A stretch of 64,000 nucleotides of DNA from Undaria pinnatifida (lineage: Eukaryota > Sar > Phaeophyceae > Laminariales > Alariaceae): assembly GCA_012845835.1 (NCBI GenBank), contig JABAKD010000006.1, forward strand, positions 1,286,116 to 1,350,115. Direction: 5' to 3'. Made by a program: the position numbers and the translations under genes. Shown here piece by piece: positions 44,406 to 55,762 of the stretch; position 1 is the stretch's first letter; each line of letters opens with the position of its first letter. Under the pieces are notes generated by a model. It made no database searches and had not been told where the DNA came from. It saw nothing but the letters and a program-made list of their open reading frames with translations.

Positions 44406-45016
44406 TGACTACAGATATCATGCAACCGTGTAGACAACTTATGTTTTTATAACTGACCCTATTTCCGCTCCCTCGTTATTTCGGTTTAACTCTAGAAAGT
44501 TTTTTTTTTGTTTACAACAGTAGCTGATCGCACTAAATATTAATCTTCATATGATACCATTTATATTGCTGAGTCACGTCATCATGCAAAAATTGCGAAG
44601 TTATTCCCCGCATGGGAAATACATTTTTATCACCTGTTAATTACACTGGCTATTTGCACTAGGTTACTGAGTCAGGTCATATGAAGAGTTGATGAATTGG
44701 AAGTACACCGCTCATCATGGAAAGTCAACGAGTTGTGAGCATGGCTTGTGAGCCGACGAGTTGTGAGCATGACTAGTGAGATGTTGTGGTATATACTCAT
44801 GGTACTTCCCTGGTATAGATAGGCAGTGTACAGCAGCAGTGTATGTCCAGTCCATCCCGTCCTTCCTGACTTGTTATGGTCGCACCAATATGAATGCTTG
44901 TATCCCATCCATGACATGTCATTCTCGTTTTTCTTGGACCGCACTTCTTTTCAGTTCTATTCACTCGTATGTTGAACTCCTTCATCACCAAATGTTCACC
45001 TGTATGTTTGCCGCAG

Positions 45017-45228
45017 ATGAAGGAAGTCTTTCAGTTTTTCAGCACGTGAACAGCTTAGCAATGCACTTGAACATGTCACCAAGGCTCCCTGGTTCCCCTC
45101 AGTCACTACCGGACGGTACTATAACACAAAAGACTGAGCTCAAAGCCTTGATACCGTACACAACGAAGGTTGAAGCAAGGAACCAATACCGATTGAATGT
45201 ACAAGTGCATTGCTTATTTTTTGTGTAG
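45017..45228 (+). CDS. Possible terminal exon, unknown product
   Basis: After TGTTTGCCGCAG the plus strand is open for 70 codons to a TAG: EGSLSVFQHVNSLAMHLNMS, then PRLPGSPQSLPDGTITQKTE, and an end LNVQVHCLFFV. The frame extends upstream to 44776, so the acceptor may not be used. No family is recognised and no other plus-strand exon is in reach. Confidence 0.25.
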
Positions 45229-45229
45229 T

Positions 45230-46430
45230 TGTTTTTCCATCATCTTGATTGAAGTACCTGTGTGCGAAACGGAAATACAAAAAGATTAGTTCATTCGTTT
45301 CACGGCGATATTTCATGTATACGTACTAGACAGTAAGAGGCAGATACTTTGGGACACCATTCATAATGTTACTCATTATTGAATTTTGCAAGCGTGAGGA
45401 TGGTTCTGTTGATAAGTAGATACATTTAACGATCTTAAGGTTGATTCTGTTGAGAAATAAATAAGTTAGAGTTCATCTTAGACATTGGTAATGCATTATT
45501 TTGTATCTGCTAACCAAATGATGAGGGACATTTGGGTTTTCAATGTTCCCCCTCACAGTCGATTCAGGTATAATGCACTAAAACTCTCAGGAATATTGGT
45601 GTATAATACCTTCCTTGCTTGTGCTATGTTACGATTTTTATTTTGTGTCACTTAGGTGCTACGAATAGGAGATACTTTTTAGGGGTTTGATGTATGATAC
45701 ATTTCATCAGTGGATCATGGATGCATTTAAGCTCCTGTATTTAAACAATCGTTTAATCGCATTTATTACTATAACTTTATTTATTCGTTAACCTTTGGAT
45801 ACATCTATATATTTCTAAATAACGCATGTAATTAGTCTTCTACTTCTTACGCATGCCTGTCTCAATACTCCTAAGGGAGACTCCCGCACCCATTCTACGA
45901 AATTTGGTAGTCTACCACGTCAGTCCTTTCTTCGTAAACAAGTAGTACACATGTATTCCGAAATGGCGTATGTGGTTGATATGGGAACATGGTGGTGAGT
46001 ACGTGGGGTGGGCGGGGGGGAAGAGGGGAGATAATTATTCCCGTATGTACATTTAATAAAATCATGCGGATAAGGAGCTATATGAAATTTGTAACAAATT
46101 TAAACAGCATCACAATCCTGGATCAATTCCAATACTGGTAGGCTTCTGTAACTTCAAAAATTCCGTAGGGTGTTGTTAAGCAATACCCAAATGGATCGAT
46201 ACTCATAAGAGTCGAATAGCGGCAACGGAATGCACTTAATTACGTGACCATTGCTTTCCATCAAAAATTCTGGGTCACTCGGGCTACCGCGTGGGGCCGA
46301 ATCCAAGGGCTTGGATATTTTTTTTTAATATTTTAATTAGTTTGCGTTGCGTACCGCCGAAAAGGGGCGCGAGTACTATCCATTCCATGCTGGCCTGAAT
46401 ACGTCATGCGCCGCACGTTGTCGTAAGAAG
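45230..46430. other. AT-richer stretch, nothing recognised
   Basis: No open frame of note, no repeat family and no splice pattern I can defend. It is the quietest kilobase in the window. Confidence 0.5.
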
Positions 46431-46867
46431 GTAAACTAAAACAAGCTAGCTGCAGCTCTCGCTATTAATCCGAATGGGAACTCGCGCTCTGGTAGATACT
46501 TGTAGCTCTCGTCAACTGTGTGTGTTCGTGAGAAGCAGACAAGGCGAACACGATTCGAGCAATAACAGTAGTTGAAGAAAAAACTCGATCGTTCTATGGT
46601 GTGTTGTTTTTGGGAGATTCCGGTCGTCTGATGGGATATGGAGATTCGAGCACGCGAGGCTGATGAACATGGGCCCCTATTTTTTGGCGCCGTCGAAAAC
46701 CAACTAGATACTCGCTTCGCTCGTAATAACAATATGACTGCATGCAAGTGCAGGGAAGTAAATGGAAACTTAACCACTCGCGTCCCAACAGAAAACCAAA
46801 ACAAACGGTCCACCGAAAAAAAACGTATTTAGTATGTACCTGGTATCATATTATTATAAAAATTAAA

Positions 46868-46935
46868 ATACGCTCCAGCTGTGAGATCGAATATTTTGTC
46901 GAAACTCATCTTTGCAAGCTACCTGGTATGTGTGA
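46868..46935 (-). repeat. Family A copy (subtype 2)
   Basis: The minus strand RLAKMSFDKIFDLTAGAYF. Bounded on both sides by TACCTGGTAT words. Confidence 0.6.
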
Positions 46936-47204
46936 TACTCCGATCGCGCGTACTACGGGTTGTGTGTCCTCATTAAGGATATAGGTCGGCGACTCCCCTT
47001 GCAACTACAGTGTAGCTATCAGGGTCAACAGGGTGATGATAGTCAGTCTGTGCGCTGAAACTATAAAACCCGTTTCTGAGGGGGACAAAATCTGACAGCT
47101 GTGGAACGAAATGCATCAGTCTATCAAGTGAATCCTATAAGTCGAATAACCGGTGAGAGGGGGGCGGAGTTTTTAACGACGTGGGGCCTGGTTTTGATCA
47201 AAAG

Positions 47205-47282
47205 GGAGCGGGGGTGGGGGGGGGGGGAGGGGGGGGGGGAGAGGGGGGGAAGAGGGGGGGGAAGGGGGGGGACGGGTGGGGC
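47205..47282. repeat. G-rich low-complexity tract
   Basis: About 75 bases of G runs broken by single A or T. Confidence 0.9.
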
Positions 47283-47689
47283 AGCTCAATTTGTGCGTGG
47301 AAATTATAAATCCTTCAAGGGGATAAATCTGACGGTTATGGAAAGAATGCACCAGTTTATCATGTTATGAAATGCATTATGTAATATGTACAGCGCTGCG
47401 TATGGAATGCATAATACACGTATGATTAAAAGATAGCAAGCAAATATTTCAACAAAAGAGGCGGGCTCCGCAACTGCTGCTTACTTATTGAGGGACAAAA
47501 CTACGGCCGGCTGCAAAAAAGCCAAGGCGGTTATGATAGCGGGCCAGGGGGAGTAACAAACAACAACGCCGCATAAACACACAGCTGTCATCCTAATCTT
47601 CACGCCAACAGCTTGTTAATCCGAATCCTCACCCCACCACTGACACTCAATTTCCTCCCGCCCCCCCCCCCCCCTTCCAGCCCCCCCAA

Positions 47690-47835
47690 GTGCTCGTGCA
47701 ACATGACATCAATCTCCTCTTCCCGAATTCTCCCGGAAGTTTCCATCGACACCGCTGCTGCTGCAAAAACACGAGCACCAATTGGTCAGCAACGGGAACA
47801 ACAAGCAACCATGGGCTAAGGCTGCTGTATGGGGG
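47690..47835 (-). pseudogene. Diverged copy of the 48 kb transmembrane exon
   Basis: The minus strand PWLLVVPVADQLVLVF aligns with TWLVVVAVSYQWRIVV of 47893-48066. The DNA after it (GTTTTTGCAGCAGCAGCGGTGTCG) also opens a second frame REEEIDVMLHEHLGGL behind a good acceptor, so part of it might be exonic. Confidence 0.35.
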
Positions 47836-47892
47836 CACAACATGGGGAGTAACCCCAATTGATCGAGTTCACTAGTGCGAGTGGCTCAATAC

Positions 47893-48066
47893 CTCACGCG
47901 AAAATGGCGCAGCGCAACAAATATTCTTCTTTATTTTTTCCATGGCCGTGAACAACGCGAAGCCGAAAAGCACGTATATAGGTAGCGCGAGCACCCTTTG
48001 GCAAGAAAAGGTGACAACAATCCGCCATTGGTAGGAAACAGCGACAACAACCAACCATGTGTGAAG
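47893..48066 (-). CDS. Exon encoding transmembrane segments, unknown gene
   Basis: 174-nt minus-strand exon behind a pyrimidine tract and GCCTCGCCAG, ending GAG|GTATTG, phase 0 both ends. It encodes HTWLVVVAVSYQWRIVVTFS, CQRVLALPIYVLFGFALFTA and MEKIKKNICCAAPFSRE: two hydrophobic helices and a basic end. The rest of the gene was not found. No family recognised. Confidence 0.4.
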
Positions 48067-48344
48067 CTGGCGAGGCCAAGAAAAAAAAAGGCACGCGCTC
48101 GCAGCTCTAATGTACAATTAAAGGATCGACATTGTTAACCCTTGTAAATCCCTTAGGACCCCACCGCGACTTTGGGTGAAACTACTTGAAAAAGAGTGAG
48201 ATCGTTTCTGCAGTGGTAGTGATAAGGGTTAATCATTCTTGTAATACGTACACGACACGCGGTCGGAATGGGACCAGATTGCCGCCAGCCATCGTCGAGC
48301 GAGCGAGTGGAAATCACCGAGGGGGGAAAACAACTGGCTGTCAA

Positions 48345-48570
48345 TCAAACTCCAACCGATCAATGGACCAAAAATAAATCAGTCAATCATCAAATCAATC
48401 AACCAATCAATCTAATCTCATCAATCTCAATTGTCACCCGACTAATCTGCCAGCCAATCAATCGTCAATCAACCAATCAAACAATACATCAGTCAACCAG
48501 TCAGTCAATTCCCCAACCAATCAATCACCTAGTAATTAACTATTAATCGAACAACCAACAAATCAAAAAC
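48345..48570. repeat. (AATC)-type repeat
   Basis: CAATCAACCAATCAATC and CAGTCAACCAGTCAGTC words over about 220 bp. Confidence 0.8.
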
Positions 48571-48784
48571 TCAACAAGTTAGCCTATCAATCGACCAGCC
48601 AACGTAACCCTAGCAATCCTTTCTTCAGTGCGGGAGCAGAAAATACCCCCCTCCCTTCCCTCTCAACCAAATCCAGTCCTTCCTCTAGCTCCTTCCTGTA
48701 AAATAGTGTCTCGATCGCCACCCCGACCTATCGAGTGCATAATATTCTACATACTAAACAACTGCCAACAGCGCATCCCACCCC

Positions 48785-48990
48785 AGGCACGACCTAATAA
48801 TAGGCAGGACTAAGGCGCGACCTAGGCACCATCAAGACACAACCTAGGAACCACTAAGGCATGACCTAGGCACGACCACGGCAAGAAAATCTAGGCACGA
48901 CCACGGCAAGAAAATCTAGGCACCACCTAAGCACAACCTGAGCACCATCAAGGCACGACCTAGGCACGACCCAAGGCACGGCCAACGAAA
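48785..48990. repeat. About 17-20 bp repeat GGCACGACCTA
   Basis: (A)AGGCACGACCTAGGCACCATC in about ten diverged units; CACGACCACGGCAAGAAAATCTAGG is exactly doubled at 48872-48920. Confidence 0.8.
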
Positions 48991-49384
48991 AATATCGGAG
49001 GGGGGGAGGGAGGGTAAATCAACCGCCCCACGGCACGCACGACGTCTACTATTCCACTCTGGCCCTAACAAACACGCGACTCTCGTCACACATACGACTA
49101 TTACGCGAACTCGTCAACACGCGGATTACGCGAAAATGCGAACACGCAATACTTCTACTACTAACTACTGCTACGTTTCAACTGCTACTACATCTGCCAC
49201 AGGGGCACTCCGGTAGCACGTGCCAGTCCTCCCCCCTGCGCTTAACCTTCCTCGTTCCCTTCACGCCCCACACCGATCGTTTATCGTCGGGGGTGTTGTT
49301 TCCCCCCAACGTCCCCACCCCCACCCCCTCCGTTCATATTCCTACCTAGCCGTTTGTTTCACCGCCACTAGCAAACGCACTTGA

Positions 49385-50190
49385 CCCAAACGGTCCTGAC
49401 CCTCAAGATGCAACGGCCTTGATCTTCAATACCCAACCGTAATTGCCATCAAGATCCCATCATTCTGGTCAGCATCCAACGGTCGGCATCAGTAACATCC
49501 ATTTATCGGCATAGACGAGATCCAACGGTCCTGATCATCAAGATCCAACGATCCTGATCATCACAAGATCCAACGACCTAGATCATGCAATCCTGATATT
49601 TAAGACCCAAGGATTCTGGTGCTTAAGATCCAACCGTCCTGATCCTCAAGATCTATCGATCCTGATCAACTATCTTTATCCTCAAGATTCAACAATACTG
49701 CTGGTCACTAAGATCCAACGAGCTTCATCCTCACGATCCAACGCACTTCATCCTCAATATCCAACGGTCCTTATCGCGATACAACGATGCTCATTATTAA
49801 GATCCAACGGTCCTCATCTTCATGGTCCACCGGACATCATTCTTAAGATCGAACCATATTTAACCGTAAGATCCAACGGTCTTCGTCAAGATCCAAAACC
49901 CTGATACTCAAGATCCAACGACCCTGATCGTCAATATCCAATAATGATCCTGACCCTCTAGATCCGACGGTCCTCATCGTCCTCAATATCAAATGATCCT
50001 GACCTTAAAGATCCACACGTTCTTTCTCATCAAAATCCAAGACCCACCGGTCCTGATCGTCAAGATTCAACTGCCTTGATCTTCAAGATCCAACGGTTCT
50101 CATCCTCGATCCTCACCTTCAAAATCCAACGATCTTGATCCTCAAGATCCAATGATCCTCAAAATCCAACGTTCATCCTCAAAAGCGACA
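49385..50190. repeat. About 20-22 bp minisatellite, about 35 copies
   Basis: Consensus about CAAGATCCAACGGTCCTGATCCT with many variants (TCAATATCCAACG, CTCAAGATC). No frame is conserved. Confidence 0.9.
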
Positions 50191-50384
50191 GGCGCTCTTC
50201 AAACGGCGTAGCAAAATATTTTCCTCACACGGCACTATCTTAACAAAAAAACAGACAAAAAAAGAGCCCGGCAGGAATAACACATACAAACATTTGCCGG
50301 CGGTTCGACACAGCAGTTTTTCAAAACGGATCTATCTCTCTCTTGCTCTCCCTTTCTCAATCTATCTCCGTTTTTACCGACATC

Positions 50385-50540
50385 TTTCGACCATTCAGGG
50401 TCAAAGCGCTATTTTTCGACCATCTGAGGTCAAACATTATTCTTCGATTATAGCGGGGCCAAATTTCCTTCTTTCGACCTTATCTGGGTCAAAAACATTG
50501 CATACACCATTCTTCGAAGCACTACAATAATCGGGGTCAA
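50385..50540. repeat. TTCGACC..GGGTCAAA short repeat
   Basis: Five units of about 28-34 bp: TTTTTCGACCATTNAGGGTCAAACNCTATT. Each unit is a weak inverted repeat. Confidence 0.7.
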
Positions 50541-51092
50541 ACTCTTCAACCGCACCCAACAACCCAAAAGTGTCCACAATCCCAAATTCTCTCGACCGAG
50601 GCGGACAAACAATCCGACCAATCGAACGATCCAACAAAGAGGGCTTACCACCAGCAAATCAAACGCTGCCTGACTTTCACACTTGGTCATTTTGCTATTT
50701 AAATACCAGGCAACATTAAAAAGAAACGAAAAAAAAATAAAAAATAAAAACCAAAAAAAAAAAAAAAAAAAACACCATGAAAAACCGACAAAATCGAGGC
50801 CTAAGAAAAACCGCGTGCACGGCATAAAAAAACAGGAAAAATAACAAGACGCCCCTCCGCAACACCAGCCACAAAAAAACAGCGCTTGCGTCGGAGATGT
50901 AAATCGGGAATCTAAACCCACCAGCGCCCCGACCCGGCCCCCGCTCCGGCCCCCGCCCCCTCGTCAAAAACTAAGCGAAACCCACCCACCCACCCACCCA
51001 CCTACACAATTACCGTTCCAGAGTAATCATCCCCTCGGTCCCTCAAGGAAAGGGAAAATTCACCCGCTAAACTATTTTCCATTCCAAAAAAA

Positions 51093-51464
51093 TCATGGAA
51101 TCAAACGCTCCCCCTTTAACCCCCCCCCCCCCGGGGTATCTGGATCATCATCATCTTCGCTCTCCGAGTATTCTCGCGTCGACTCCACTCCGGGTGATCC
51201 CCCTCCCTCCACCGCTACCCCCGGTGGCAACGCAAACGCGGTAGCTCCACCCCCACCCCCACCTCCGCCTTCATAAGACAAGGTGTTGATGCGAGGGAGG
51301 GAGGAGGGGGGTACTTGCGCGGCCGCAAGATTTATTGGTGAGGCGGACCCTCCCCCTGCTAGGGTAGCGAGCACCCGGGGTGATAGCGCCGCCCGCGGGG
51401 ACACTTCTCTAGCGGTCTCCATTTCATCCGTAGGACTCTCGGAGTCCGAGAATGTTCCGACCAC
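51093..51464 (-). CDS. Last exon of the large disordered protein
   Basis: The minus-strand exon follows a long pyrimidine tract and GTGTCCCGCAG, starts in phase 0 and ends at a stop at 51093. It encodes VVGTFSDSESPTDEMETARE, then Ala/Pro/Gly-rich sequence, a poly-Gly run and an acidic end (ESEDDDDPDTPGG). Phase 0 matches the exon above it. No domain is recognised. The Ser-Asp-Ser and acidic patches look like kinase targets, which is only an inference. Confidence 0.6.
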   Translation of the reverse strand: MVGTFSDSESPTDEMETAREVSPRAALSPRVLATLAGGGSASPINLAAAQVPPSSLPRINTLSYEGGGGGGGGATAFALPPGVAVEGGGSPGVESTREYSESEDDDDPDTPGGGGLKGERLIP

Positions 51465-51947
51465 CTGCGGGACACACAGGGGAAAGGGACAGGTAGAGGA
51501 AACGGGGGAGGGGGGGGGGGGGGGGGGGGGCAAGAGGGCGGGAAACACACGGAAGAAAAGACGAAACCCATGTTTAGAGCTTTTACGGCGCTTTCCAGGT
51601 AGCCGTATTTCGATAGGTTGCAAGAAACTAATGAAAATTATTCTTGATTGACTGTGACTGCTGTATTTACGTCTCCACACCGGTAAAATACCTGGCAAGG
51701 GTTATTAATGGGCGCAACACAGCCAACCACTTTCGTGTTTTAGGGGACGATACGTGAACATGTGGCACAGACCTAGGTCAAACAAACCAACCAAAAAAAC
51801 CCAAAGCCAAACCAAACCCAAAACTCACTCAAAAGCACAACCACCAACAAGGTCGCCATATCGTCACCCTAGCGCCTTATCCGGAAATCCCAAGAACACC
51901 TGCAATTAGTGTCGGACTTTCTGTGCTACAGACAACAAAAAACTAAC

Positions 51948-53240
51948 CTGCATGAGATCCAAAGCGCCCAGCGCCCTCTTCTTCCCCCCCGCCCTTGCTG
52001 CCATCAGCCCCCCCCTGGCCTCCTCCGCTCCCGCCCCGCCCATTGACGAGTTGGTCGAAAAAGAATTCTCCCCACGAGGACCTGACGCGCGCCACAAGCT
52101 GCTCCCGACGCTCGAGCTCCCAGCAGACGCAGGAGAAATACTAAGAGTGTGCGCCTCTCCGACGTAAACTCTGTCTCCTACCCTTGTCCCCCCCCCCTTG
52201 TCCCCGCCTTCTCGCCTTTGGAACGCCCCCCCTGACCAAGCGCCTGCTTTCGATGTCACCCACGGTGAAAAAGGTCGTTCCACTTCCGCAGCTCTTCTGC
52301 CAGCCGCGGCAGCAGCTCCTGCCGCTCCCCCCGCCCCTCGCCTTCCCTCCCCGCCGACACCGGCTGCGCCGACCCCAAACAGGTCGGGCCGGGCTAACGC
52401 ACCAGGAGATGGGGTGGAACCTCGATCGGAGTCGGTTCCCGGGGACAGCATCACCGCGTTCGGTGACAACATGGCGGTGTTAGGATTGATCAATAGGTCT
52501 GCGCGGTTCGCAGCTCCGACATCCACCACGCCCCCCACTGGGCCACTCCCACCACCACCGCTACCGGCTCCGACCCTCCCTCTTATTACGCCCCCCCCGC
52601 CCGCAGTGGCAGACCCCGTACGGGACAAGCCGTCGCCCCCCGAGGGAGAAACAGGGGACGCTAACAGCTGGGGTACCGCTAATCGTGCCGGCAACGACGC
52701 CCCCTGCATTGACGGAGGTTCCTCAGCCCCCCCCCCCCCCCGCACGCCTATTGCTTCCACCCCCATCTCCAACCCCTCCACCCCGCCCACCACCGCCGCT
52801 ACCCCCACCGGAAACTCCCTGGCGTTTAGCATCCTCCTCGTCCGCAGTCTCCATGGCAGCTTCCGCTACCGCCGAAACAACCCCGCCAACCTTAACCGTC
52901 ATCGGGGATGAAGTCGCCGCTGCCCCCCCTCCCTGCCCGCCTCCAAACCCTCCCGCGGTTGTCCTTGCTCGTGGGGTTAGCGATGCGGGTGCATCCACCG
53001 CCCCTGTCCCCGCCCCCAATTCCCCTCCTGGAGTTTCACCTAACAATGGCCTTGCGCGTTGTGGGGTAGACTGGAATAGGTCGGCTGCTGATGAGGCTGC
53101 AGCTGCCGCTGCTAGGCCTGCGGGGCTTACGGCACCCGCGAAAACTTCTGAGAGGCTGAAGTCTGACTCGGCTGATATTACGGTGGGGTGGCTGAGGATG
53201 TCTGCCGCTGTTCGACCCGTGCTCGTAGAACTGCTTGAAA
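51948..53240 (-). CDS. Large exon of the disordered protein, frame broken at a G tract
   Basis: The minus-strand exon with acceptor GGCTCAG and donor CAG|GTTAGT. The first part reads STSTGRTAADILSHPTVISA, then ESDFSLSEVFAGAV and TPQRARPLLGETPGGE; the last part reads NPNTAMLSPNAVMLSPGTDS and RVGDRVYVGEAHTLSISPAS before RALGALDLMQ. The two parts are in different frames. The switch falls at a 15-base C run (52727-52741, plus strand); a 14-base run would keep one frame and also satisfy the phases at both ends. So either the homopolymer is miscounted or the allele is broken. Low-complexity Gly/Ala, no domain. Confidence 0.55.
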
Positions 53241-53329
53241 CTGAGCCAGTTCCGGGGTCCTGTTGGTACAACGGAGGGGGGGAGGGGGGGGGGGGGGTAC
53301 TCAGAGTGGGCATGGCCGTAGTCGTGTCA

Positions 53330-53690
53330 CCAAAGACCCTGGCATCCCTACTATGCCGGGACGGAGCACGTCGGGTTTCACCAACCACGCAGACATTGCT
53401 TGCACCAAGCGCGAAGCGTCGTGAGGTGTTCGGCGAGTCTCATGAAGGGTGAACTGCATCCTTCCAAGAGCTCCTCGTAACACGGACTTCGGCACCTTTT
53501 GCCTACTTTCTTGCTTAATGGATGACAGTGAAAAATAGTACAAGGGGTTGTAATCATGCATGACTGTCGTCTTCGGGGTCACAAGACCCTCACATCCCTA
53601 CATGCCGGGACAGAGCACGTCGGGATTTCACTGACCAGGCAGGCATCACTTGCACAAAGAGCGAAGCGCCGAGAGGAATGGTGTTGGGGC
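53330..53690. repeat. Local duplication in an intron, about 245 bp apart
   Basis: CCGGGACGGAGCACGTCGGGTTTCAC...GCAGACAT(T)GCTTGCA at 53354-53405 recurs at 53602-53655 with flanking CCCT..CATCCCTA. A shorter relative is at 25470-25500 (reversed). Confidence 0.65.
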
Positions 53691-53934
53691 CATTATGAGT
53701 TGGCTGGACTTCATGGCGATCACACGCAGAGTAGTTGTCAAGCGGGGGGGCGCCGAAGTAAAATCCAACTAACTGACATATCAGGTACCCTAGTAGCGTC
53801 TACGAATAACACATCACACGTCGCGCTACAGACGCGCCAGCCGCATGCAAAGACACGGAACCTCTCGCATTTACCGCACGCAGAAAACTGCAATACCTGG
53901 CGGAATAGAAAATAGCCGTGTACCAGGTAGATCT

Positions 53935-54450
53935 TTTCACTCTTAATTTTATAAATCATCGCTTTTGCTCTCCAGCTCAACCCGCACCGCTCGATCTTCT
54001 GGACCCGTGGTCACTAGACAGGTGTCTTCCCTTCTGCCCCCCCTCCCCCCCACCGGTACATGCCTTCATTTTGATTGGGCATAGGGTTCAGCGTTCCCAC
54101 TTTTCAGCTTTTTGTGCTCGTCACTTTTCATCGACTTACGGCCAGCCACCTCACAGGCCTGGTATTTCTACCGGTGCAACACCGATCAAGTACAGTACAG
54201 GTTTCTGAGAGTCAAAAAGCGCGCATCCGTTAACACTGCCCGCCTTCTGATAAAGATACGATAACTCGACGCGTGTCGACGAAGGAATAAAGTGCGCTAA
54301 AAGTTGTCTCGTGGAAAACAAGCGCGTACCGTAGTGGGGAGGGGCGAGAAGAGCCTGCTTGGCGACCACGGACATGAGCTACATCTAGGGAGGGGGAAGA
54401 ATAAATAAAAAGTGCGCAAACAATCGAACGAAGACAAGAAAAAAAAAAAA
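53935..54450. repeat. Family K copies in opposite orientation
   Basis: 53940-54150 (CGTGGTCACTAGACAGGTGTC, GGGCATAGGGTTCAGCG) and 54230-54450 (reversed) are related to each other and to 5.6 and 2.4 kb. They may be the two halves of one inverted-repeat element. Confidence 0.4.
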
Positions 54451-54564
54451 AAAAAAACAGCGTCACAAGAAACCAGCCTGATGGTTCTTAGTGCCCATTT
54501 CATTAGCATCAACACAAATACGAATGGGGGTCATGTACCCAATAAATCACGGCAGCGCACTCAC

Positions 54565-54731
54565 CGAAGCAAGGCCTGGAGGCGCCGAAGACCACCGGGC
54601 AGTCGCCGATTGGTGCTGTCGATGCCGCGTCCTCTGCGTCGCCCTGGGAGATTGAGATCCCACCCTGCTTTGTCCCCCGGCTCCCTGGGTGCGGCTTCTC
54701 CCTCTTCCGGTCGACCGCCCGCTCATCAACC
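54565..54731 (-). CDS. Exon of the large disordered protein
   Basis: 167-nt minus-strand exon, acceptor GATGAACAG, donor TTCG|GTGAGT. It encodes VDERAVDRKREKPHPGSRGT, KQGGISISQGDAEDAASTAP and IGDCPVVFGASRPCF. Phases (2 in, 1 out) join the exons at 55763-57138 and 51948-53240. Confidence 0.5.
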
Positions 54732-55762
54732 CTGTTCATCGTTACAGGCGGTCAAGGTAAGACGGGAAAAAAACTACGCTAAGGGTCGTTCGCCAAATAC
54801 CGCGATTCCGGACAAAAACAATCCAGTCTCCTGACAAGACAAAACAAAAAAACACGATTTCTCCTGACACCTTGAAATTGTGACACGTGAAATGTCACGT
54901 TTCTCAAAAAACAAGACCATGCCATCTTGTCAGGAATCCTGGCACTAATGGTAAAAAGCAGGATTCCAGACAAGCATCACGATTCGCAAAAAAAGAAAAA
55001 AAAATCACTTTGTTTTTCTTGGCACGATTCCTTACTAGGCAGCTGGTATATTTCAGTCTTCGTCAGGAACGTCCTTTACCCCCCTTTGGAATTGCACACG
55101 CGCTTTCGGAGACAAACTACGTGGAATTCGTGTAGGATGGTATTCGCGGTGGTAAAAGGTTAACAAATTAAAACACCCTTGCGGAATTAAGAGGGGGGTC
55201 GGGGGGGGGATGACGATGAAAGAAACCGACCCAACGCAGCGGCAAGAGGTGGTGGGGTGGAAGACGCCTTCAAAGCACGGTGTCAAGACCTGTACGCCAC
55301 TTCACGCAATATTATGATGCTTCGTACGGCTGTACCATGTTGCTGGAGTCTTGACATTCGCCAAGGCGGCCGCAGGGGGGATGATAGACCCCCACTTTCG
55401 CTACCGAGTGACGGTCACTCGCGTGATTGGCTATTCACCGCGCCAAAAAACGGACCTCAAACCTGTTAGTTGGCGCAGTGTAGCAACCCATTCTGTGGCA
55501 GCCGGTTCTGTTTTCGAAAACTAAAAAACCCTATTAATAAGCTTCTGATGATCGATGGCGGTTTGATCAATTTCTCAGGAGGACCTGCAGAGCGTGCTGG
55601 ACTCTTGCAAACAAACAGGGAATCCACTCAATAGACCCCTAAAAGTGACTCGTCCACCGTAGCTTTCGCCCATACTTGGACTCATCTACCGTACCCATAG
55701 TCTAGTCGGACGTTTTATAGGTCACCATACATGGGTCCCCAAAAGCTTACACGGACACACAC

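Noticed and set aside
47101-47370. Gly-rich plus-strand frame
   Set aside because: It is created by the G-rich tract and has no composition of its own.
52184-53452. Long plus-strand Pro-rich frames at 52.2-53.5 kb and 55.8-56.9 kb
   Set aside because: They are the complements of the Gly/Ala/Ser-rich minus-strand exons, which have matching splice phases.
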